A stretch of 64,000 bases of DNA, taken from assembly GCF_021390245.1 (NCBI RefSeq), contig NZ_JAJUXH010000012.1, positions 181,650 through 245,649 on the forward strand, in the 5' to 3' direction. This DNA comes from Dyadobacter sp. CY323 (GTDB taxonomy: Bacteria; Bacteroidota; Bacteroidia; Cytophagales; Spirosomataceae). Of the stretch, positions 9,226 to 18,374 are shown in pieces; positions within the stretch are counted from its first letter, which is position 1; every line of letters begins with the position of its first letter. The position numbers and the translations under genes are program-made. The notes below the pieces were generated by a model, which ran no database searches, was not told the DNA's origin, and saw only the letters and a program-made list of their open reading frames with translations.

Positions 9226-10575
9226 ATGAAAAACTTTGTATTTGTACTTGTCGCTTTTTGTTACTCAATTACCTGGTCGCGGGCCCAGGATTCTGCCCGT
9301 TACCAGCTTCGCCTTTCGGTTCCGGCAATCGATCTTCCTCAGAACAGGGACCTCCCCTACCGTTATCCTTCCATGAACCAGGCCCTGGAATTCTCGGCCG
9401 ACTTTTACGAGCTTGGATACCTCGGCATTGACAAGCTGGGAAACGCGCTTTTTAAGCCAAAAACGAAAGAATATTCATTCGGAAAGAAGCTGCTGAATGC
9501 GGGATTCAAGTATTTGCTCAGTGCGGGTTTTGTCAAATACGGAAGTGAATTGCCCATTCCGCTCGGCGTTTGGGCGCACGAGGAGTTTCACCGGTCTGTT
9601 TTGGGAGTCAATACGATCCATTCAAAAAATGGCAACTGGTTTCCGCACCGCTGGGATGGGACGGTTTATGGCATTGGTGATCAGGATCTTAGCACACTTA
9701 AAAGTAAAGACCCGGATCAGCTTCTGTATGCCTACGTGGCCGGCGTGCAATCGGAAGTTTTGCTAAACCGAAAAATATCTGTTCAGGATTTTTACAAAAA
9801 AAGAACATTGCCCAAGAATGCGCTCATTCTTTATAATGCCTGGTATGTCTGGGATTATTTCAAATTTTCGGCCAGTTCTGTAACAGATTCAGTAAAAGTC
9901 TGGGGAGCAAAAAGTGAGAACCCGGACCCGAAAGAGCGCGATTTTGCAGGGGCCGACCTAACCGCCTGGGCTTACGATATGTTTAGTCCTGAAAAACCCT
10001 ACACCGACCGGGATAAGTTTCCCAATGGAGAAGGCGTCAATCGCCGGATCGGCTACTCGGATTTATCTGTTGAAGCGCAGGAATATTTAGTAAAACAAAA
10101 AAAATTGTCGCTGCTGAACTTTGTGAACCCGGCTATATTTTTCATTAACCGCATCCCGCTGGGCAAACACACCTCATTCAACTTTTTCATGCAATATGCA
10201 CCCACGCACTTTGGCAACGACATTTCACTGACACTCCCAGTACAATACCGCAATACCGATCTCCTTTTTGGTGTGCACAAATTCAGCAATTTCAAATCCG
10301 AAGGTTATGGGCTTGATCTGGGTCTTTACAACAGAAAACTGACCAAACGTCTGGAAACTGACCTGGTCATACGGATCTGGAACCAGCCGGAAAGTTTTTA
10401 CGATGATGCCAAGGAAACCGGCGGTGCTCTGCAACTGGACGCCCGCTACCGGATCACAAGAAACATAGCCGTCGCAGTAGCCCTCAATGGGAAAACCAAA
10501 GGCTGGCAGGTAGATTCTCCCTACCTCAAACCAAATCTCTCATCCAGTTTGGGGTTGAGTTATGCCATGAGATGA
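9226..10575 (+). CDS. Secreted/outer-membrane protein with HExxH motif, unknown function
   Basis: I do not recognise a named family. ATG 9226 gives a clean signal peptide (MKNFVFVLVAFCYSITWSRAQ); the open frame runs back to a GTG at 9169, which would bury it. The mature protein has a zinc-protease-like HEEFH at residues 118-122 inside a hydrophobic stretch, and its second half (from about residue 285) looks like amphipathic beta strands with many aromatic residues, as in an outer-membrane barrel. Helix around HEEFH plus barrel-like C-terminus suggests a membrane-anchored metallohydrolase, but no third ligand can be assigned. It stands alone between the sulfatase operon and a DUF3291 gene on the same strand. 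Confidence 0.75.
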   Translation: MKNFVFVLVAFCYSITWSRAQDSARYQLRLSVPAIDLPQNRDLPYRYPSMNQALEFSADFYELGYLGIDKLGNALFKPKTKEYSFGKKLLNAGFKYLLSAGFVKYGSELPIPLGVWAHEEFHRSVLGVNTIHSKNGNWFPHRWDGTVYGIGDQDLSTLKSKDPDQLLYAYVAGVQSEVLLNRKISVQDFYKKRTLPKNALILYNAWYVWDYFKFSASSVTDSVKVWGAKSENPDPKERDFAGADLTAWAYDMFSPEKPYTDRDKFPNGEGVNRRIGYSDLSVEAQEYLVKQKKLSLLNFVNPAIFFINRIPLGKHTSFNFFMQYAPTHFGNDISLTLPVQYRNTDLLFGVHKFSNFKSEGYGLDLGLYNRKLTKRLETDLVIRIWNQPESFYDDAKETGGALQLDARYRITRNIAVAVALNGKTKGWQVDSPYLKPNLSSSLGLSYAMR

Positions 10576-10632
10576 AAACTGGAACGCTCTCCATTCCCGC
10601 AAGCAACAGAATCAAAATATAATCTATTAGCG

Positions 10633-11094
10633 ATGGAAAAATACCAACTGGCCCAGATCAATGTGGCTAAAATGAAGGGTGTGAATATCGACGACCCGAT
10701 AATGAAAGAATTCGCGGACAATCTGGATGCGGTCAACGCACATGCTGAAATCAGTGAGGGATTCGTGTGGCGGTTAAAGGAAGAAAATAACAATGCAACC
10801 GGCCTCCACCCGTTTCAGGATCCCACCGTCATCATTAACGTATCGGTCTGGCGTGATATACCGACTTTGCAGCAGTTCACTTACCGTTCTTTTCATTCGG
10901 AATTTCTGAAAAGAAGGCGTGAATGGTTCTCAAACTATGGGAAAATCTATATGGCTTTGTGGTGGGTTCGAGCTGGTGAATTCCCCACAATGGAACAGGC
11001 AATGGAGCGTCTCGAACATCTGGCGAAAAACGGTCCGTCTCCGTATGCATTCAGCTTCAAAGACAATCAAAACATGCCTGCGGGGATCATTTAG
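10633..11094 (+). CDS. DUF3291 domain protein
   Basis: 153-residue cytosolic protein matching the DUF3291 pattern: a start of the type YQLAQINVA, F-A-D-N-L-D-A-V-N in the first third, then SVWRDIPTLQQFTYRS and a WWVRAGEFPT segment. The family adopts a dimeric alpha/beta-barrel fold related to antibiotic-biosynthesis monooxygenases; its role is not known. The 3' end overlaps the convergent ABC permease/M1 gene by 8 bp, and the 57 bp before the start hold no obvious promoter, so it may be read from the HExxH gene upstream. Confidence 0.88.
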   Translation: MEKYQLAQINVAKMKGVNIDDPIMKEFADNLDAVNAHAEISEGFVWRLKEENNNATGLHPFQDPTVIINVSVWRDIPTLQQFTYRSFHSEFLKRRREWFSNYGKIYMALWWVRAGEFPTMEQAMERLEHLAKNGPSPYAFSFKDNQNMPAGII

Positions 11095-14000
11095 AGGTAA
11101 ATGTATCAAATGGATATGTCGCGATTTTGACATTATCGTCCATCTTCCAGTCTATCAATAAATGATTGGGGTCAATGCCGGCGCGGGCGGGTTTTTGTGG
11201 TACCATTACTTGAATGGTCTGTGTGGTGGAGTGGAGGTAATGCTTTTGCAAATAGAGCGGCTTACCCGGTTCCTTACCCTCTTCCCCGGCGGCAAAAACC
11301 CCGATCTCTACCCAATCGTTTAAAGGAAGGTTGGTTTCAACGCCAGCACTATCCACTACCTGCTTTCCCGCCTGTATTTCGAGCGTTACCTGCCAAGAAC
11401 CTGTAATGGTTTTCTTCGCGATGGCTTCTTTTGTTTCAAGCTCCCAAAAGGTATTCTGTTCAAAAAGGTCGTGGAGCAGGTAATGGAGGGAGTCTGGTGT
11501 TACTGCCTGCAATTCCTGATAAAGGTCTAAGGCAGTGGCCATTGGAATCTTGCCGGGTCTGTGTTTTTGAAGCAAGCTACGGAGCGCTCCATTCACCCGG
11601 TCCTTGCCGATGTACTCACTCAGTGCGTATAATGCGAAAGGGCCTTTTCGGTAATTATGGTAATAATCGTTGGCACGCAACAGCGGCCCGGCAGCCCGGG
11701 TGCGGGGATTCTCGTACTCCTCCCGCAAAAAGCTCAACAACTTGCTCAGGTGTGCAGGCCCATACTTGTCCTGCAGAACCCCCATAGCCGAATACCACGC
11801 CAAACTCTCAGAAAGTAGGCCTGCACCTTCCAGATAGGCAGATTTCAGTTGATTTCCCCACCACTGGTGCGCCACTTCGTGCGCCACAACCGCCGTCACC
11901 AGGTCGAAGCCCCGCGGATCTTGCTTTGTATTCAACAGGAAAAAACCTTCCTCCGCCGTGATGGTAGCCGGAGCGGCATGGTTCCCGCCACTGTACCCCG
12001 GCACAGCCACAAACCGAAGCTGCCGATGCGGGTAAGGCCCGAATTGTTGGGTATAGTAGCTCAGCGAAGCTTTCACACTCCGCACCATCCGCTCCAAATT
12101 CTCTGCATTACCGGGATCGTAGTAAATCTGAATGGCAACAGATTTTTTTACATCTTTCGACGGTGCCCAAAGCGCCTCATACAGCGCATATCTCGCCGAA
12201 AATAAAGCATATTCGTGCCTTATTCGTGCATCCGTGGCATAATGGAAATACCGACGGCCCCCTTTTGTCCAGGTTTTACAAAGACTACCCGGCGCCACCA
12301 CCATCTGATTGTTGTCCGTCCCCACCACCGCATTAAAAGAAATATGTTCCGCAAACGGCGCATAATTTCGCGCTTTCAGGTCATAAAGCGAAGCAGTTGC
12401 AGGCCGGGGAGAAAGCCCATATTTTTTCCGGAGCCCGGGCTCATCCAGCTCACGGTACTGCTGGTAGCCAATGGAAGGCAACCATTCATAATTTCGAATG
12501 TGCGTGAAGTTGGCCGTCACCGCCGAATCAGCACCCTTGTTTGTAAATCCCTCAGCTTTGTGATGCACTTCAAAATCAAATTGCAATGTGTCCCCAGGTT
12601 CCAGCGGCTTTTTAAGTTTATAAATAAAAAAACCTGATTCCTGGTCTTCGAGCACTGGTATAGCTGATTTGCCAAAAGCTAAGACCTTCGTTTCAACCCC
12701 ATCGGGAATGGCCAGATGCACAGAATCAATGGGAAAGGAATGCTTGTTAACTAACAGATAACTTCCTTTTACCTCAAACTCACGCCGCTCGGAATAAATC
12801 TCAACCTGTAAATTGACGCCGGTCAAAATAGGCTGCGGCGCATTGCTATACTTCCCATACCGTTGCTCGTAGGTGGCACGTCCTGCCAGTATTTCCGAGG
12901 CAGTTGCGTAGTGATTGAGGATGTTGGTATTATAGAAAATAAAGCCGCCCAAAGTCAAGATTAATGCTACTGCAACGGCCGTTGTCCACGCAGTAGTCCG
13001 TGTAAAGCGGCGTCGGGCCAACAGAAACCGCGCCTTTAAACTTTCTTCCCGGCCGCGTACCCAAAGCAGCCTTGCCGCCACCGAGAGCAGCATCGCCCAA
13101 GCCACCCAATATGCCTTAAACCAGAGCCAAGGCGCAACGGACACCCCAAAACCACCCATGTTGGTATACGACCACCCGGGACTGGATCCGAAAATAAGAA
13201 GCTTGTGCTCTATTCCCAGACTTGAAGCAAAGACCACGCAACCAAATGCAAGAAGCGCAACCAGGTGCCCCAGGTATTTTTGACTGACCAACACGTGCAC
13301 CACCAGCGCAAGCAGGGCAAAAAGCAGGGATTCTATCAGCTGAAACCCAAACAGTACTTTCAGGTACAATCCTAATTCAACATCGGCTCCACCAATCCCA
13401 ATTTGCGCCAGTACCCCGGCAACCAGCAGAAATACCAGACAAACGATAAGCAGAAAACTTAGGGACAAAAACTTGCTCAGGAAAAGCACCCATTCAGGCA
13501 CCGGTACCGCATGAGAGAACTCACTCATACCGCTTTCCCTTTCCCGCCAGACCAGCTTCCCGGCGTAAAAAATGGTTAGTAAAAAAATGATGATCCAAAA
13601 TTTTCCAGGAGCCGTAATGGTGCCGGTCACAATATTCAAAACCTGATCCGTTCTGGGGAGCAATGGAACGCCTTTGGCTTTCAAATTTCCCGGCATGGCA
13701 AAACCAACCATCAGTGCAATCAAACCCAAAAGAAGTAGCCCCGTCCGGTTTTTTGCCAGTGCCAGGAATGATTGCATTGTGATCATTTTCAACTGATGTA
13801 TGTGGGTTGGGAAGCCGAATGTTCCACGCGTTCGTAATAACAATTCCGTTGTTCCCCTTTTAGGCCAGTCTATGCCTGTGATACTTGCAAGTTGTAAAGC
13901 GTTCTGTTTTCCCGGGTTATTGGTAAATGGGTTTGTAAACCGGAAACGATAGTAGGTAAACGTCAGCATGCCGAGTGCCACAAATAGCCATAACACACGG

Positions 14001-14722
14001 TTTGCCAGCAACATCCCTTCTAATTCAATGAAGCGCGTATTCCTTTCAATCGGGCTCAAAACCGTAAGGTGCCGCATAATGGGAGTGAAACTGATGGGAT
14101 CCAGCACATCCCCCCAATTCCCTGCCTCACGCGAATTCATTTCCAGCATGAATGCAGCCATAAAAAGCAACACCCCGCCCAGATAGCTCGCCATCGCCCG
14201 CCGGTTGAGTGCCGCCAGTGAAAACTGGATGGCCGTCACAATAAATGTGTTAGGTATTAGGATAAAGAAAAAGGCAGTCAGATAGGCTCCTGACCGGAAT
14301 GGGCCCAGAACTTCTGCCTCTATGCCGGAAAGGTGCATAGCCGCCAAAATGCCCAGCGGTATGGCGAGCAGGATGATGACATTGAGCAGAAATGCGGCAA
14401 GAAGCCTCCCGCCCAGGTATTCCGCTTTCCTGGCAGGTGCAGTGTAGGTCAAAGAAAACATGCGCGTCTGCACATCGCGTGCCGCCGCATCGCCCGCCAC
14501 AGATGCGCCTATCAATAGCCAGAAAAGGTTGCATAAGACGGTGACAGCTGCGATGACGATGGGTGCATTAACCTGGAAATAACCCTCGCGCGCGTCAGAC
14601 AGGTAGTTACCTGTTACCCACAGAAATGCAAGGCTCAATACCACTGCGAAGTAAAGCCAGGTAGAGACGCTGCGTAACTGGTAGCAGAATTCAAGGCGAA
14701 AAATCTTAGCGAATTTCATCAT
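11087..14722 (-). CDS. ABC transporter permease fused to M1-family metallopeptidase
   Basis: 1211-residue membrane protein. The N-terminal ~580 residues carry about twelve hydrophobic segments typical of an ABC-2 permease; the C-terminal part is an M1 (aminopeptidase N-like) domain with zinc motif HEVAH at residues 948-952 followed by QWWGN, and a glutamate 20 residues after the last His (LLSES), the spacing I expect in permease-fused M1 proteins. Such fusions are widespread in Bacteroidota; the substrate is unknown. The start (ATGATG, 14722 or 14719) overlaps the end of the ABC ATPase by 17 bp, indicating translational coupling. The LytS/LytTR pair encoded divergently may control this transporter (inference). 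Confidence 0.92.
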   Translation of the reverse strand: MMKFAKIFRLEFCYQLRSVSTWLYFAVVLSLAFLWVTGNYLSDAREGYFQVNAPIVIAAVTVLCNLFWLLIGASVAGDAAARDVQTRMFSLTYTAPARKAEYLGGRLLAAFLLNVIILLAIPLGILAAMHLSGIEAEVLGPFRSGAYLTAFFFILIPNTFIVTAIQFSLAALNRRAMASYLGGVLLFMAAFMLEMNSREAGNWGDVLDPISFTPIMRHLTVLSPIERNTRFIELEGMLLANRVLWLFVALGMLTFTYYRFRFTNPFTNNPGKQNALQLASITGIDWPKRGTTELLLRTRGTFGFPTHIHQLKMITMQSFLALAKNRTGLLLLGLIALMVGFAMPGNLKAKGVPLLPRTDQVLNIVTGTITAPGKFWIIIFLLTIFYAGKLVWRERESGMSEFSHAVPVPEWVLFLSKFLSLSFLLIVCLVFLLVAGVLAQIGIGGADVELGLYLKVLFGFQLIESLLFALLALVVHVLVSQKYLGHLVALLAFGCVVFASSLGIEHKLLIFGSSPGWSYTNMGGFGVSVAPWLWFKAYWVAWAMLLSVAARLLWVRGREESLKARFLLARRRFTRTTAWTTAVAVALILTLGGFIFYNTNILNHYATASEILAGRATYEQRYGKYSNAPQPILTGVNLQVEIYSERREFEVKGSYLLVNKHSFPIDSVHLAIPDGVETKVLAFGKSAIPVLEDQESGFFIYKLKKPLEPGDTLQFDFEVHHKAEGFTNKGADSAVTANFTHIRNYEWLPSIGYQQYRELDEPGLRKKYGLSPRPATASLYDLKARNYAPFAEHISFNAVVGTDNNQMVVAPGSLCKTWTKGGRRYFHYATDARIRHEYALFSARYALYEALWAPSKDVKKSVAIQIYYDPGNAENLERMVRSVKASLSYYTQQFGPYPHRQLRFVAVPGYSGGNHAAPATITAEEGFFLLNTKQDPRGFDLVTAVVAHEVAHQWWGNQLKSAYLEGAGLLSESLAWYSAMGVLQDKYGPAHLSKLLSFLREEYENPRTRAAGPLLRANDYYHNYRKGPFALYALSEYIGKDRVNGALRSLLQKHRPGKIPMATALDLYQELQAVTPDSLHYLLHDLFEQNTFWELETKEAIAKKTITGSWQVTLEIQAGKQVVDSAGVETNLPLNDWVEIGVFAAGEEGKEPGKPLYLQKHYLHSTTQTIQVMVPQKPARAGIDPNHLLIDWKMDDNVKIATYPFDTFTSK

Positions 14723-15602
14723 TCCCCGTCATAGTAGTGAAGTATACATCTTCCAGATCAGGATCCACCGGCTCGAAACCGTTACCGGGCAATTCCTTGC
14801 TGTAAATGTGCACCATGGTGCGACCGCTCAGGAGTTTTGCAGAAATGACCTTGTGTTCCTTTTCCAGTTGGGCAATTTTATTTTTCTCGGTCAGCTTACG
14901 CCAAATCCTGCCTTTCAGAGCTGCAACGGCTTCTTGAGGTTTCGCTTCCAGCAGTATTTTTCCTTTGTTGATAATGGCCATGTTGGTGCACAGCTCGGAT
15001 ACATCTTCCACGATGTGGGTGGATAGGATCACGACGCTGTTCTCGCCCAGTTCACTTAAAAGATTCAGGAAACGGACGCGCTCGGCTGGGTCCAGGCCGG
15101 CGGTCGGCTCGTCTACGATCAGCAGCTTCGGGTTGCCCAAGAGCGCTACCGCCACTCCGAATCGCTGCCGCATCCCACCTGAGTAGCCGCCCAGCTTCTG
15201 CTTCCGCTTGTCCCAGAGGTTGGTTTGTTTGAGTAAGGTTTCCGTTACCTCTTTGCGGGATGCGCGGTTGGTAATGCCTTTGAGTACCGCGAAATAATCC
15301 AGCAACTCCTCCGCGGTCGATTTTGGGTACACACCGAATTCCTGCGGCAGGTAACCCAGCGTCTGGCGCAGTTCCTCCTTTTGCTTCAATACATCTATTT
15401 CTCCTAAAAAAACTTCTCCATTATCCGGTTCCTGCAAAGTTGCCAGCGTGCGCATAAGCGTGGATTTTCCCGCACCGTTTGGCCCGAGCAAGCCGAACAT
15501 ACCTGGGGAAATGTCCAGCGAAACATTGTCCAATGCTTTTACTGCATTTATATAGGTTTTGGAGACATTGCGAATGGACAGGCTGATTTGGTGATTTTCC
15601 AT
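14706..15602 (-). CDS. ABC transporter ATP-binding protein
   Basis: ATPase subunit for the adjacent permease. Start set at ATG 15602 (MENHQISLSIRNVSK), giving 298 residues; the open frame extends to 15830 but that extension is low-quality sequence and would overlap the divergent histidine kinase gene. Walker A GPNGAGKST at residues 40-48, signature YSGGMRQR, Walker B LLIVDEPTAGLDP and the switch His in STHIVED are all present. The C-terminal ~80 residues form an accessory domain. The gene overlaps the downstream permease start by 17 bp. Confidence 0.95.
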   Translation of the reverse strand: MENHQISLSIRNVSKTYINAVKALDNVSLDISPGMFGLLGPNGAGKSTLMRTLATLQEPDNGEVFLGEIDVLKQKEELRQTLGYLPQEFGVYPKSTAEELLDYFAVLKGITNRASRKEVTETLLKQTNLWDKRKQKLGGYSGGMRQRFGVAVALLGNPKLLIVDEPTAGLDPAERVRFLNLLSELGENSVVILSTHIVEDVSELCTNMAIINKGKILLEAKPQEAVAALKGRIWRKLTEKNKIAQLEKEHKVISAKLLSGRTMVHIYSKELPGNGFEPVDPDLEDVYFTTMTGNDEIR

Positions 15603-15777
15603 GTTGGTAAAAAAACCTTGTTCATTACAGTTGGCAAAATGCGATATGCGACCGCCGGAAAGTAATCGACCAATGGCTGCATTGCTTCTGCGGAAGTGCT
15701 GGCAGGTTCGATTCGATGTTTCGTAGATCGGGATAAGGCTTTGGTAGATACGGTGGTTAGAGATTGGCAGGAAAAAA

Positions 15778-15785
15778 TATCTTTG
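15778..15785 (+). promoter_or_regulatory. Possible -7 element before the histidine kinase gene
   Basis: TATCTTTG fits the Bacteroidota -7 consensus TAnnTTTG. It lies only 4 bp before the histidine kinase ATG at 15790, so a transcript starting here would be leaderless. I see no good TTTG at the -33 position, which lowers confidence. Confidence 0.35.
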
Positions 15786-15789
15786 TTCT

Positions 15790-16830
15790 ATGAATCGGAT
15801 TAAAAAGGTATTTACGGCAGTCCACGTCATTCTCTGGATTTTGTTAAGCCTGCTGGTAGGCTTCCAACTTAGCGGTGAGGATAATCCAAATTGGCTTTCA
15901 TCCTCTGCGAGCTTTATTTTAACCGGTTTGTATGTTTTTTACACCCATTTCTTTCTCCTGACCCGCTTTTTGGGTAAAAGACGAAAGGCTGCTTATTTTC
16001 TCAGGCTGGCAGGAATCGGGCTGACCGCACCTTTGATTTTTTTGTTTTTCCATTACAAAACACTAAGCGCTTCGCACTCAGCCTTCGAGTACTACATGAT
16101 GGCGCTCATTTCCATTGTGCCGATATTCCTTTTTTTAAGCTGGCTGGCCCGGGTCACGGAAAATCTGGTGCTGAATACGATCCGGAAAGAGCAGCTGGAA
16201 AAACAGGCCGTAGAGGCCGAGCTGTATTATCTGAAATCGCAGATCAATCCCCATTTTTTATTCAATACCCTCAATAACATTCATACCCTGGTTTACAAAC
16301 AAGCTCCCGCCGCTCCGGATGCGGTCATGCAGCTGGCCTCTTTAATGCGTTACATGATCTACGAGTCCAATGCGCCCACCGTTCCGCTTTCGAGAGAAAT
16401 GGATTACCTGCAGGATTATGTGAGTTTGCAGCAGCTGCGGTATAAAAATTCGCCGGTTGTGCAAATGGAAATAGCCGGCGAAACAGGAGGCTGCACCATT
16501 GCGCCATTGTTGTTTATTCATCTGTTGGAAAATGCTTATAAACATAGCCCTGCGCGGTTAGAACCCGGTGACATTAAGATTTGCATTCAGTTGAAAAAAG
16601 ATACGCTGTTCCTTAGCATCCAAAATCCTGTCGGCAACAACCAAAAGAACAATTTGGAAGAATCGGGCGGGATAGGATTGCCGAATGTCCGGAAAAGATT
16701 GCAGTTGTTATATCCCGACAAACACACTTTGGAGATAACGAAATCAAGCGATACGTTTAGCCTGACTTTAAAAATTCAAGGTCTTCGACTACCAGCTAAT
16801 GAAACAAAAGCTCACCTGCTACATCATTGA
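15790..16830 (+). CDS. LytS/YehU-type sensor histidine kinase
   Basis: 346-residue membrane kinase with four hydrophobic segments in the first ~125 residues, a short coiled linker (EKQAVEAELYYLKSQ) and the His_kinase domain: QINPHFLFNTL with the probable phosphoacceptor His155, then an HATPase region with HLLENAYKHS and GIGLPNVRKRL. It phosphorylates the response regulator encoded next, whose start lies 32 bp inside this gene. Divergent neighbour: the ABC/M1 transporter. No extracytoplasmic sensor domain is visible, so the signal is probably sensed in or near the membrane. Confidence 0.93.
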   Translation: MNRIKKVFTAVHVILWILLSLLVGFQLSGEDNPNWLSSSASFILTGLYVFYTHFFLLTRFLGKRRKAAYFLRLAGIGLTAPLIFLFFHYKTLSASHSAFEYYMMALISIVPIFLFLSWLARVTENLVLNTIRKEQLEKQAVEAELYYLKSQINPHFLFNTLNNIHTLVYKQAPAAPDAVMQLASLMRYMIYESNAPTVPLSREMDYLQDYVSLQQLRYKNSPVVQMEIAGETGGCTIAPLLFIHLLENAYKHSPARLEPGDIKICIQLKKDTLFLSIQNPVGNNQKNNLEESGGIGLPNVRKRLQLLYPDKHTLEITKSSDTFSLTLKIQGLRLPANETKAHLLHH

Positions 16831-17527
16831 CGACGAATATCTGGCCCAGGAAATACTGGAAGCGTATGTGGCTAAAGTGTCTTTTATCGAACTGAAAGGT
16901 ACTTTTTCAAGTCCGCTGGAAGCAGTTGCTCAAATGGAGGCTGACAAACCGGATCTGCTTTTTCTGGATATCAATATGCCGGACCTGGATGGGCTTAGCT
17001 TCATTCCAATGCTGAACCCGAAGCCCATGATCATCCTGACTACGGCCTACGATCAATATGCCCTGAAAGCCTTTGAACTGGAAGTAAAGGATTACCTCGT
17101 AAAACCTTTTTCCTTCGAAAGGTTCTATAAATCAGTACTGAGACTGTACCAGGAGCACCGTCCCAAACTGCCGCCGGAAAAGAAAGAAGTTATAGCAGAG
17201 CCCAAACATGAACAGGAGTACATCTTCCTGAAAGTGGGCCACCGCATTCAGAAAATTGCGGCTTCCGAGATCATTTTCGTGGAAGGTATGCGCGACTACC
17301 TGCTGATCCACACCGCAAAGGAGAAGATCATGACCCTGCTTAGTTTCGCTAAACTGGAAGAACTGCTCCCTTCCCAGGGCTTTGCCCGCGTGCACCGTTC
17401 TTTTATGGTAGCCATTGATAAAATAGACCACATTGAAAAAAACAGGATCCGGATCGCAGATCAGATCATTCCGATCAGTGAAAGCTATGCCGAGCCTTTC
17501 TTTAAAATGCTGAAAGGCATTCAATAG
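16799..17527 (+). CDS. LytTR-family response regulator
   Basis: 242 residues. Receiver domain with acidic pocket DDE (11-13), phosphoacceptor Asp57 in LFLDINMPDLDG, Thr in LTTAYDQ and Lys in VKPF; then a linker and a C-terminal LytTR DNA-binding domain (about 140-240; HRIQKIAASEIIFVEG, VHRSFMVAIDKID). ATG 16799 lies inside the kinase gene (32-bp overlap), so the pair is translationally coupled. Likely targets are its own operon and the divergent transporter; direct LytTR repeats were not identified. Confidence 0.95.
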   Translation: MKQKLTCYIIDDEYLAQEILEAYVAKVSFIELKGTFSSPLEAVAQMEADKPDLLFLDINMPDLDGLSFIPMLNPKPMIILTTAYDQYALKAFELEVKDYLVKPFSFERFYKSVLRLYQEHRPKLPPEKKEVIAEPKHEQEYIFLKVGHRIQKIAASEIIFVEGMRDYLLIHTAKEKIMTLLSFAKLEELLPSQGFARVHRSFMVAIDKIDHIEKNRIRIADQIIPISESYAEPFFKMLKGIQ

Positions 17528-17744
17528 CGCTTTAAACGCTCTTCGGAGTAAGTCCATTGCCACCTCAAAAATCCAGGAAGAGGAAGCCCGCAAGTTCAGC
17601 TTCACAGCCACAATGTTGAATATTTGGAAACTTTCAGCATTTTTGTCCGAACCGTAAATGCAAAATGGCAACGACAGCAATCAAATCAGATTCAGTTTCC
17701 GAAATGCACGATAAAATATCGCAGGTAACCAAATGCAATCAAAA

Positions 17745-18326
17745 ATGAGAAAGGTAGTTTTATTTGCGCACATCTCGCTGGATGGTTTTGCTGGAGATGT
17801 CAATGGCGGACTGGGTTTCCTGTCATACAATGAAGAACTGCAAAAATATGCAGACGAATTGGTCAAAACAGTAGGTGCTCCTCTATATGGCAAGACTACC
17901 TACCATTTGATGGAAGGTTATTGGCCCACCGTATTGAACAATCCCGACGCTGATAAACGCTCGCTGGCACATGCGCAATGGGTGCAGGATATCCCTAAGG
18001 TAGTGTTTTCGACAACTTTGGACGAAGTGAGTTGGAACAATACTACGTTGGTCAAAGAGAATATAGTCGAAGAGGTGAATAGCCTCAAACAACAACCCGG
18101 CAAAGACCTGGTCATATTCGGCAGCCCGGGCCTTGCCAAAAGCTTTATGAAGCTGGGCCTGATAGATGAGTACAGGCTCACGTTGCATCCCGTGATATTG
18201 GGGAATGGCATTAAGCTGTTTGACACCAACATCACCACCAGTTCTTTAAAATTGCTTGAAACAAAAACGCTGGGATCGGGGGTAATTACCATGCATTATT
18301 CATCGAATAACCTGACAACGGGTTGA
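17745..18326 (+). CDS. RibD/dihydrofolate-reductase-like family protein
   Basis: Small reductase-fold protein of the RibD C-terminal/DHFR superfamily, ~193 residues from ATG 17745 (an ATG four codons upstream at 17733 is also possible). Family features: MRKVVLFAHISLDGFAGD at the start, GAPLYGKTTYHLMEGYWP, VVFSTTL, and a nucleotide-binding-like VIFGSPGLAKSFMKLGLIDE followed by HPVILGNGIKLF. Members are thought to bind NADPH, but few have known substrates. It stands alone, convergent with the flavin oxidoreductase gene on the other strand. Confidence 0.9.
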   Translation: MRKVVLFAHISLDGFAGDVNGGLGFLSYNEELQKYADELVKTVGAPLYGKTTYHLMEGYWPTVLNNPDADKRSLAHAQWVQDIPKVVFSTTLDEVSWNNTTLVKENIVEEVNSLKQQPGKDLVIFGSPGLAKSFMKLGLIDEYRLTLHPVILGNGIKLFDTNITTSSLKLLETKTLGSGVITMHYSSNNLTTG

Positions 18327-18374
18327 TAGAATGACGGCAATGCAGACCTCCCAAACCAATGCTTGTAAGTACAA

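Noticed and set aside
15603..15830. N-terminal extension of the ABC ATPase reading frame to 15830
   Set aside because: It would overlap the divergent kinase gene, has no ABC-family similarity, and ATG 15602 begins a standard ATPase domain.
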